A stretch of DNA of 64,000 bases, from the NCBI GenBank assembly GCA_016859345.1, contig CM029122.1:789501-853500 (forward strand). The letters are read 5' to 3'. Made by a program: the position numbers and the translations under genes. The notes under the pieces were generated by a model, which was not told where the DNA came from, did no database searches, and saw only the letters and a program-made list of their open reading frames with translations. Of this stretch, positions 46,739-57,900 are shown piece after piece (within the stretch, counting starts at the first letter, position 1; each line of letters opens with the position of its first letter). The DNA comes from Istiophorus platypterus (taxonomy: Eukaryota; Chordata; Actinopteri; Istiophoriformes; Istiophoridae).

Positions 46739-49700
46739 ACACACACACACACGTACACACACGCGCGTCACGTTGTGTCCTTTCGGTCGACATACCAGAG
46801 ATACTGTATCATCCTGAGGAATGCAACACACATGCGTGTGCCTAGCTACACACACACACACAGATCATGTCGACCTACAGTCATTCTACGAGGAACAAAA
46901 ACAAACCAGAACAAAGTGACACAACAGTTTAACTGAGTCCAACCAGCTTCTTCAACGTCAGCTGTGATGAAGATGCTGTTGCCTCTAAACCTTTAATGTA
47001 AAACCTGTAAAAAAAAACTGTGACAAACAAACTATTTTTAAAAACCTTATAAATAAATCAGGGCTGAAGACTGGTTGTCCGAAAACGCTGCTGCTCACCA
47101 GAATCTGCTGCTGCAGAAGAACGAGTCCACAGCAAGAGTTCAGCCCCTTTCTGTTGGCGGGGCGGGGGGGGGGGGTGTCCCACAGTCTTGCCAGCAGGTC
47201 ATCAGAGTAGTCGGGGGGCTATGGAGCCTGGGTGGGGTCAAATTAATCATTTGTGCAAAACAGACTCTTAGAACAGGACATTGCGATTGACAGTCAGAAC
47301 CTTAAATGATCCACAGGGAGAACGTGAAGCTTTTCTTGTTCTTTATTTAAGTTGCCCAGAAGTCGCCTGCGTTACTGTCTGTCTGTGACAGACCACTGAC
47401 CTGTCCAAGTGTACTCACCTGTCGCTTAGGGTGAGCAGCATAGACACAGTAAGGGACCGAGGTGACTTCAGTCCCAAGCATCAAAGTTTAAACTAAGTGT
47501 TAGTTTTTATTAACACCGAGTTGAAGATTCTTGTTGTTAAGGACATATTCAGGTTTTATGGAAACGTCATAAAAACACAGAAATATCTTGTTATGACATA
47601 AAAAGTATCTTTTTATTACAAGAAAATGAACTAAATATCATTCATGATGTCATTAATTATTTAACTGAGCAAAATAACTTTTCTTCTAAATGAAACTTTG
47701 CCGCTCCGTACTCATCAGTTGCAGTGCTGCACCTCTGTGTGTGTGTGTGTGTGTGTAGAGTGGGTCCGTGGTCCACCTTGAGCTGGTCCAGGTCCATCCA
47801 GGCCTCTGTGAGATCGGATCGAACCAGGAGGAAAACCAGACACTGATCAAGGAGCAGCAGCAGCTGATCGCGAAACTAAAGGTAAAGACATGTCTACATG
47901 ATCCTGGACCTAGTCCCTGACCCAATCCCTGTTCTGATTCCTGACCAGATCCCTGATCTGACCCTGGATCTGAACCCTGACCCGATCCTTGATCTGATCC
48001 CTGACCCGATCCCTGACCTGGTCCCTAATCTCATCTCTAATCTGATCCCAAACCCGGTCCCTGATCTGGTCCCTGAACTGACCCCTGGTCTGATTCCTGA
48101 CCGGATCCCTTATCTGACCCTGGATCTGGACCCTTACCCGATCCTTGATCTGATCCCTGACCCAATCCCTGACCTGGTCCCTTATCTCATCTCTAATCTG
48201 ATCCCAGACCCGATCCTTGATCTGTGACCTGAACTGACCCCTGGTCTGATTCCTGACCGGATCCCTGATCTGACCCTGGATCTGATCCCTGACCTGATCG
48301 TTGACGTGTTCCCTGATCTCATCTCTAATCTGATCCCAGACCCGATCCCTGATCTGGTCCGTGAACTGACCCCTGATCTGATTCCTGACCGGACACTTAT
48401 CTGACTCCGGATCTGAACCCTGACCCGATCCTGGATCTGATCCCTGACCCGATCCCTGACCTGGTCCCTGGTCTCATCTCTAATCTGGTCTCTGATCTGA
48501 TCCCTGACCTGATCCTCGACCAGATCCTTGAACTGATCCCTGATCTGACCATGGATCTGATCCCAGACCCAATCCCTGATCTGATCCCTGAACTAACCCC
48601 CGGTCTGATTCCTGACCTGATCTTTGACCCAATCCTTGACCTGATCCAGGACCTGATCCTTGATCTGGTCTCTGACCAGATCCTTGACCTGATCCTTGAC
48701 CTGATCCAGGACCTGATCCTGGACCTGATCCCTGACCAGATCCCAGATCCGATCCTTGACATGTTCCCTGGTCTCATCCCTAATCTGATCCCAGACCTGA
48801 TCCCTGATCTGGTCCCTGATCTGGTCCCTGATCTGGTCCGTGACCTGATCCCTACCCCATGGATAGTTGTTAGCTTGCTGCTAAACTGTAACTATAGTAA
48901 CTAAACTGCTAAAGGTCAGAGGTTCTTCTTCTGGTGTTTTTTTTCAGATACCAATCAACCTCAGGTGTGTCATCACCTCCTTCTGGACAGAAGGAACATT
49001 AATACTGTTTTCTGCTACATTGTATTAGTTCTTATACACATTTTTCTCTCCGAGAGCTCATCTGTGTACTAATGAAAACATTTGCTAACAGCTATTTGTT
49101 AGCTAGATGCCAACCAGATCATATTAGCTTAAAGCTTCAAATTAGGAGATTTTGGAGTGTAAGAAATTATTTAGTTCATCTTTAAATATTGTGTTTTTTG
49201 CTGTTATCCCAGCATGAACCTTTTTACTCACACCCCATTGTTATTCCAGAAACATGAGGGAGAAGTTCTGGCGGTGGTGGAAAACAGACAGACAGAGCAG
49301 AGGAGGAAGAGGAGGGATGAAGGGATGACCTTGCATGAGAGGAACAGAAAAAAACAGGTAGAGGAGGAAGTGCACAAGGCCATGGCGGCATCTCTGAGTG
49401 AGGGATGGTCGCTGCTCCTTCACCTTCTCTGGAGACGGCAGGAAGTCCTGAAATTGGCTTCGGACTTTTACCGCCAAGCACTGGAGGTAGGAAATGCCTG
49501 GAAATAAGGACGACTGGGATAGAGCTTTACGATACAGTCTGTTAAAATTGATTATAAACTATTCAATAAATGTGTTTTTTCTTAGACTTGAAGTTGAATT
49601 AATGTCGAAATATGAAGAGTGTATTTACTGCCTCGTGTTGGACTCAATGGTGACAGTGTAATGTGACACTCAAAGGAATACATGTTCATCTATTGTCAGG

Positions 49701-52007
49701 CTGTAATAAACTCTGACCCCTGACCTTGCTGTCAGTAGTAAGGTACACTGTGCTGTCCTCTGTTGAGGGTGATTCATCCTCTCCATGGACGACATTAGTT
49801 TCAGCCTCGGCTCTCACATTCTTTAGGCGGCATTGTGTAGTTGCTTGATCTGCGGCATGTTGCTGTAAGCCCTGCTCATTGGCTGGCTTCCATTTTATTG
49901 GCCACACCTGCTGTCTGACCAAGGTAACCTGCAGTCGCCACAATCTAAAATGGTCCAACAGTGGGCTTCTGGTTCTATTTCAGTCATCCGTGCTCTCATT
50001 TTTTTATGAGTTCAAACCAGCCAACACAACTCAGCCCATTAACAAGGACTGAGACACGACCCTGCCGACACAGAGGGCAGTGGAAGTGTCAGGTAAACAC
50101 CCGGGACGATCAAATATTCAGTAAACAGAGTCCTACTTCAAATTTTATTGAATCAGATCAATATTTGGAGCTTGGTAAACTCATAGTTCTGGATCAGGAG
50201 CTCCAGCATCTGGATAAAGGAGTTTGTGAAAATTCACCTTTATAAGTTAGTTTGTTCCAGCTGTTATTCCGCTGTCACAACAATTGATATCAGTAAATAG
50301 ATAATATTTCAGATTATTTTTAGTTTGGAGCTGTAGTTTTTCGTCATTAATTAGATGAGCTTAGGCGACACTTCTACAGCAATCCTGCCCTGCTACTGTT
50401 ACAATAATACAACAGACATAATATAGAGGTTAACTCATTAAATTAAAAAAATAGTTAATTAATTATAACAGAAAAATAATATATAATAGAATATTGTCAT
50501 TAATAAACAGTCATTAAATAGAAAATGTCAGTCGAAGCCCTTTGTTGTTTTGTTGTTGTTTTTGTTGTTGTTGTTGTCAGACCTTAGAGGAGATGTACAC
50601 TTTCTTCTTGTACCAGGTGTTGTTCAGGTTTACTTCCACAGTTTGAAAATGTCTGAGAAAAACTATCAACATTTGTCTTTCTGTCTGTGTGTCTGTCTGT
50701 CTGTGTGTCTGTCTGCCTGCCTTCCCGTCTGTCTGTCTGCCTGTCTGTCTGCCTGCCTTCCTGTCTGTCTGTCTGTCTGTCTGCTTATCTGTCTGTCTGT
50801 CTGCCTATCTGTTTGTCCGCCTGCCTTCCTGCCTGTCTGCCTGCCTGTCTGTCTTCCTGTCCGTAGTTTGCTGACAGTATCGACAGAGTTGAAGATCTAC
50901 AGATCAGACCAGACAGCGACAGGCTGAGTGAAGTGCAGCTCACATATGACTCCATGAGGAGAGGTAAAGTTGAAACTAGTGTCATTGGTCAAACTGGTTT
51001 AAGCCAAAGATAAACTGATTAAGATAAACTAGTTTGGATTGATTTGCTTGTGTTGCAGGGTTGCAGGTGGTTAAAGCTGATTCAAACCACTATAAACTGG
51101 TTTAAACTGGGTCTAAAGCACTGATAAGATCTTAGAGTAACTTATATTAGAAATGTGTTAATGGGTTTTAAAGTAGCGTAAAACTAGGCTAAACTGGTCC
51201 AAGCCGCCGTGGCCTGATGGTTGAAACTAGCAAAAAACAGTTTAAACAGGTTTAAACTTGGGATAAACTGGTGGACACTGGTTTTCTGGTAACTGAGGGC
51301 TCTGGTTGACTAAGTAATTTTAATGTTATGAATCACTGCAACCTAAAATAAAAGTTTGCAGAATATAAATGTCATAGAACTGTTGCACAACAGACACTTG
51401 GTCTCTGTGTTTTAATTCCAGATCTTCTAGGAAAGTCCCTGCAGGTTTTAAACAGCAGCAGCGTCCTGCTACAGAAACTCAGAGAGCTGGGAAGGACTGA
51501 GGCCCTCCAGAGGACAGGGAGAGTACAGCAGGACGAGGAGGGGGAGGAGGACAACGAGGGGGGGGGGGGACAGGTGACAGTGAGCTATGTCTAAGTGTTA
51601 AAATGGAAATTGGAGCACTTCTCGAACATTACAGTTTGATTGATGTCTGTCTGAATATCTCTTTGTACAAAATCCGACAATGTGTTACCTTACTCTATAG
51701 AAACAGAGAAAATGGCACACATAAGTACGCACTCTATATGAACCAGGATACTGCTTTAAAAGAGACTTTTAATCTTGTGAAACCCTTTCCTGGTTAAATG
51801 GTGCCTACAGTGGTTTAACCTCTCGCTGTGTTGCGTCCTCCCTCTTCCCAGAGTTCCCAGTGCAGCAGGGGTCTGGCCTCGAGGCTGGAGGAGCTGGTGG
51901 AGGCGCTGCAGGATCGGAGGAGGAGGGCAGATCAGGCTGTCAGGCAGCAGCTCCAACAGGCCGAAAACAACAAGAAAGAACAGGAGTCCAGACCAGCTGG
52001 CTCCGAA
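45363..52007 (+). CDS. ccdc141: ccdc141 exons 1-6: conserved N-terminal region
   Basis: These exons give about residues 1-313. Exon 1 holds a Gly-rich lead before MKPPRSFTTLSTIAIQAG. The splice acceptor before it is unclear, and an AG at about 45384 would favour the ATG at 45387. Exons 2-4 match the family in order (SGSVVHLELVQVHPG, KHEGEVLAVVENR, FADSIDRVEDLQ). Exon 5 ends in an acidic stretch and a poly-Gly run coded by 12 consecutive G bases (51558-51569). Exon 6 is a short basic coil ending ESRPAGSE. Confidence 0.88.
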
Positions 52008-54914
52008 GTGAGAGACAGATTCAGCAGTGAGCCTGTTTACTGTAACTGCTGCAGTTAGCTTGTACCAGGTCTTCAGTTTATTGTCTTTATTTAATATTCT
52101 GTGCCAAAAGAGAATCACAGTTAATAAACTTGTGCCCACAAGATAGGAAAAAATTTCAGAACCTCAAAGGCTCCACAACTTTAATCTCTGCCACTGCAGC
52201 TTCAGAAAGTTTGCAGAGCTTAGAAAATTCACTAACAGTATCGGGATATACTAAATCTGAGAACTTGAGAAAAGGTTGATCAGAAATAATTTCAGTTTGT
52301 ATTGTACATGGTCCTGTGTAAGCCTGTGAAAAAATGTGGGAAATGTGCAGAAAAGAGTTAAGTATGTCAGAATTTGTGCAGTAATTGTGTCAATGGTGAC
52401 GATGTACGACTGTCGGAAAAAAAGAATAAGACTGCATGGGAAACGGAGGTTTGTGGATGTGTAGAAAAGAAGTGCAGTGCTAAGAAAAAAATAAAATGAT
52501 GAAATGAAACTTCTGAGCACAGATTCAAAGCAGCAAACTGTGAAATTCAGCGCTCAAAGTTCCCACACTGTGTGGGACACTGAAGTTACGCAAGTTACAA
52601 GTACAAATACTGGTCCAGATTTCAGATTTAAAATCTTACAGGTTTTCAAAGGTTGATATAGAACCACAGGCTTTGAAATGATTTCTGCACAACATTTCAC
52701 AAGCTCACAACCTTATTGACCCTCATCTGAGCTCACAGAGCAACAACGCATTGATCTTTCACAGCTTTGTCATGAGACACCTGCTACCAGGCTCCACCTC
52801 CTGCTACAGGAAGAGGAAGACAAGAAGCAAAATACCAGTGGAAAATACAGTTGGTGGATGGATGGATGGATTATGGGTAGAGAGAGGATGGATGGATCAT
52901 GATGGACTGTTGATAGATGAATGGATGGATGGATGATTGGATGGAGGGGGAGATGGAGGTATGGATGATTGGATGATGGTTAGATGATTGATATTAGAAT
53001 AGAGAACCTGAACCGGCAAGTGTTCAGGTTATAAATATAAATTTTCAGAGGCCTTGTTGAGACACAGATTCTAAAATCCAAATGAACCTTCCCAAAACCA
53101 TCATAACTCAAAACCATCTCCGCTCTCTCTTCACCACAGGATTTGACTCTGACAATTGACAAAATCTTGGTCCAGAACCTGCTGTCAGAATCCACATCAT
53201 CAGAGAACATAGACCTGCAGTCAAAATCCAGAACAAAGGAAACCATTAACCTTCAGCCTGGATCCAGAGCAAAAATGACATCTGGATTTAGACCAGATGA
53301 GACCAAAAACTCTGATTTAGGATCCAAATCAGATCTAAAGCCTGAATCCAAGCCAGATATGCGGACAGGATCCAAATTAGATGTGAGGCCTGAATCAAGA
53401 TCAGAGCATATAAGAAACCTTCAGCCTGGCTCCAAAGAAGACATGAGGCCTGGATCTAGATTAGAGACCAGAAACTTTGGGTCAGAATCAAGATCAGATC
53501 TAAAGTCTGAATCCAGTTCAGAGATAAAGCCTGGATCTAGCTCAGAGAAAACCAGAGCTGTGGATCCTGGATTCAGGTCTGATGAGACCAGAAATTCAAA
53601 GTCACAATCAAGATCAGATCTTAAGCATGAATTCAGATCACAGGAAAACAAAGACCTGCAGCTTGAATCCAGATCAGGTGTTCAGTCTGGATCCAGGTCA
53701 GATCTGCAGCTTGGATTTAGATTAGAGCTGAAGCCTGGATATAGACTAGAGGATATCAGAAACTTGCAATCCAGATTCAAATTCAGCCTGAAAGCTGGAT
53801 CCACATCAGACCTGAAGTCAGATTCAAAATCTAAGGAGACCAGAGACCTGCAGTCTGAATCCACATCAGATGTGAAGTCTGAATCCAAATCAGATGAGAC
53901 CAAAAATGTCAAACCAGGATCAAGATTAGACCAGATGTCTGGATCTAGATCAGAGCAAACCAGAAATGAAGAGCCTGGATTCAGGTCAGAGGACACCAGA
54001 AAGTTAGAGTCAGGATCCAGGTCAGACATAAAGCCTGAATCCAGATCAGATATGAAGCCGAGATCTAGGTCAGAGGGAAACAATGACCTGTGGTCTGAAT
54101 CGAGACCAGAGGAGACCATGAAGCTCGGGTTAGGAACTAGATCAGATATAAAACGTGAATCCAGGTCAGATCTGGATACCGGATCCAACTCAGAAAAGAT
54201 GAGAAACCTGCAGCCTGGATCTAGGAAATACCTGTCCTCAGTTTCCACCTCAGAGGAGATCCGAAAGTGTGAATGGAGATCCAGATCAGACCTGAAGCCG
54301 AGATCCCGAGTAGATCTAAAGACGGAATCCAGATCAGGGGAGACCATAGACCGTCAGCCAGGATCCAGATCAGAGCCCAAAGAGCTGCTACTTGATTTGC
54401 AGGCCAGATCTAGATCAGAGAAGACCACAGACTTACAGTCTGCATCCACATTAGTGGAGAGCAGAGACCTGCAGCCTGGATTTAAATCAAAGGAGGTTGG
54501 CAACCTGCAGCCTGGTTCCAGATCAGAAGAGACCAAAAACTCTGACCTAGGATCCAAATCTGATCTAAAGCCTGAATCCAAGCCAGATCTGCGGACAGGA
54601 TCCAAATTAGATGTGAGATGTGAGAGGATGCTGATAAAGGAGAGTCAAACTGGAGAAGACCACGCCCACCAAGCCCCCTTGACCAATCAGCGGCAACAGC
54701 TGGTGTTGTCATGTGAACGCATCTTAGACAAGGTGACATTTTCTTTTTCTTCCTGAGCTGGTGTCACTATATACAGAGAAGCTGGCATTTCATGTAAATG
54801 TGGTGGGAACAACACAACACACCCAATACCCATATGTGTATGTGTGCGTGTGTGTATGTATGTGTGTGGGGGCATGGGTGTGTGTGTGTGTGTGTGTGTG
54901 TTTGCTGGGGGGAT

Positions 54915-54953
<39 letters not shown>

Positions 54954-57900
54954 GCAGGTGTGGAGCTCGGTGCAGCAGTGCAGCAGTGTGCTGTCTGAGA
55001 GCTCTGAGGCAGGACAGCAGCTCTTTGAAGCCGAAGACACTCTGAACATACACATGCAGCTGCATACACAGGCGGAGGTAAACACACACATTCATTAGAA
55101 GTTGAAAATTTGCAGTTAATGTGACTACATCTCACCTGTAAACCCTCTTATAACACAGCAGGGTATGTGAAGGGTTTCACTTTAACAGTTCCTCTCCTTT
55201 TTCCCCACACACAATGTCCATTGAGTGGAAGTGGGCCACTGTTAAAGCTTCAGTCAGCTTGAAACTCACCTGGCTGAATCATAAGTACAGAGGATGAACA
55301 GCTGTGTCAGAAAATATGTGCCTCCTTTGATAAAAAGTCAAACGTACAAGCCAGTGGAAGTCAACTATGACCCCCCAGGTTCATTTTGGCAAGAAACATC
55401 CAATCACCATGTTGGAAATGCTAATAATGTTGCTAATGAAGTTTTGAAGCTAAAGATGTTGGTAAGAAAAGTGAAAACACAATTTGCAGCTTAAATGAAT
55501 TGTGTTGCAGACCAATTTTGGTAAATTCAGTAACTATGGCACTGTGTTTTGTTTACATATCCACCACCTGGTTTCTGTGTTTCTACTGCAGAGATAACTT
55601 CACCTCTGTTTGTCTCCAGTTTGCAGGTCGCGATGCAGAGAACTTGAAGTGGATCCTGGATCAGTTACAAGCTCTGCACACAGATCCAACCAGCAGAACC
55701 ACCACTTGGCCTCCTGGTCAACCCAGCAGGCAGCTGTCCCCCCTGAAAGCCCTGACGGAGCAGCTGAAGAAAGGCGGCATGGGGAGGCAGATCAGAGCCA
55801 GCGACGCTCAGCCTGTTCCACCTGCTGCTGACCCAACTGGTTCACTAGGTCCTGAACTGGCTGGTCGAGTCGATCTGGCCCTGAAGGAGCTGCAGATTCT
55901 GAACAGGAAGATCGACTCAAACCTGCATCTGCTGCAACCATACGTCGCTTTCCTCAGGACAGCACTGCAGGTCAGAGTCTCTTTGGGTCTATATAACAAT
56001 GACGCAATAATGGGTTAAATTTACCCAGAGCTAATGGCTTGTTCTGACCCAGTGTTATTAATTGTATTCGTATCAGTACTGAGTTATTTACCCTTAATTA
56101 TGGTTATCTTGATCAAGTATCAGAGTTCTGCTTTTTTATTGTTAGGTTATTTACACAAAGGGAAATATGGTTATTTGAGTAACAGGGAGCTCAAGTTTTG
56201 TAGGAAATTTATTGTTTGTTGTATAAAACAATGTGCATGTCACATTCAAAACTGCATCAAATACACACATCATAAAAGAGAGCCGGAGTAGATAGTAGCA
56301 GTTTGCACCCATACCATATGTACCAGAAATCTGTGTTTCTGATGGAAAGGGTTGTGTCCTCACTTTTGAATCTAAATAAATATAAAGATCTGCATAAAGT
56401 ACAGCAGTTAAAACAAAATGTTCTCTAAGTATCAACACTTAAGTACTGAATATGCAGAAATAGTGTGAAAAGAGCTCTAAGAATAGCTAAGCCCACGGTA
56501 TTTTGTTTATTCTGTGCAACACATGTTGTTCATGTTGTTGGCTGTAATAAACATCACATCTTCTAGTGGAGCTGGCAGGGAAATCTGACCAGCCGATAAT
56601 TTGCTCTGGACCAAAAAACCAAAGTCTGCATTTGATCCAGAAGTACGTCATAGGTGAAATGTGACATACTTCTGGATACCTCCTGGCTACAACTAACCCC
56701 TGTGGTAACTTTAGTTTGAGCCTGAGAAGTCTATAATGAAGCTGAAGGTGCCTTTGCTGTTAGCTGATGCTGCTCCTATTTTCCAGGTGGAGGAGGAGAT
56801 GGAAGGACTGAGGGAGATCTACAGGATGAGACCAGAGGTAAAGGAAGAGGAGAAGCAGGAGAGGGAGGCTGTTAGTAGTAGCATCAGTCCCACTTCATCA
56901 GTGAAGAAGGAGCGGGATGTCGCCTGCTGGCAGGAAACTCTGCAGAGGCTCCTCGATGCTCAGGAACTGGGAAACAACTATGTCCATACTGTTGCCATGG
57001 TAAGCAGGAGGTCAGGAACGGGGTCACATCAGATCAGGTCAGATGATGCGACACGACAGACATGAGATTAGAAAAATGTGAGATGATATGAGATTATAGG
57101 AAATGGCCTGAGATTAAATGAGTTGGCATGAAATTACCTGCCTTTACATGATGTGGCAAGAGATGACATAATATCAAATGAGATTAAATGAAGCTAAATC
57201 ACCTGTAATTAATTGAGATAACATACCATGAGATTATATTAGGAGACATGACATATGGCATGATATAACCAGTAACAGAACTAGATGACAAGTGTTCAGG
57301 TTATGTGAACTGGCATAACACGAGATAACATAATATGAGATTTAAAAAGATGGCATTGAATTACGTGACATGAAAGTAGATGACCTGAGATTAGAATATA
57401 CATGAGATTAGATGAAATTAAGTGATATAAAAATACGTCAATGTGAAAAAAGATTAGATGGCAGGAAATGCATAAAATGAAATTAAGTGAAATTAAATGT
57501 CATGAGATTACATGAAATGACATGATACAAGATGACATGACATGAGATGAAATTACCTGAGATTAGATGGCACGAGAGAAAATGTGACAGTGAGAAATAA
57601 GATTACATGAAATGGCATGAAATGACAATATTATGTAACATGGGGTGCTTTGAAATATTTTAAAATTTGATGGGATCAATTGAAATGGGACCACATGACA
57701 CAGGATAAGATATAATTAATGAGAATGACTTAGATTTGATGAGATGACATGGAATGACGGAACATGACTGGATCAGATTAAATGAAATTACATGAAATAT
57801 AATTAAATTACCTGATAAAGCTCAGATTAAAGAGATTAGATGTGATATCAAATGATGAGATGATGGATGAAATTAATCAAAATTAAAATTTTAGATGTTT

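Larger units (their letters stand above)
49487..50866. other. ccdc141 intron 3
   Basis: This contains an interspersed repeat copy (about 50150-50260), AT-rich DNA and, just before exon 4, a (CTGT)n array. No exon was found. Confidence 0.5.

Noticed and set aside
46661..46936. Cys-Val repeat ORFs in (GT)n tracts, here and at 40062, 40674, 23980 and 54761
   Set aside because: Microsatellite translation artefacts.
47898..48904. Open frames of 109 and 117 codons coding a Leu-Ile-Pro-Asp repeat
   Set aside because: Product of the 12-bp minisatellite in intron 2. Not in the frame of exon 2 and no bounding splice sites.
53421..54605. Antisense ORFs with a Ser-Asp-Leu-Asp repeat
   Set aside because: Shadow of the + strand repeat exon, which has splice sites and conserved flanks.
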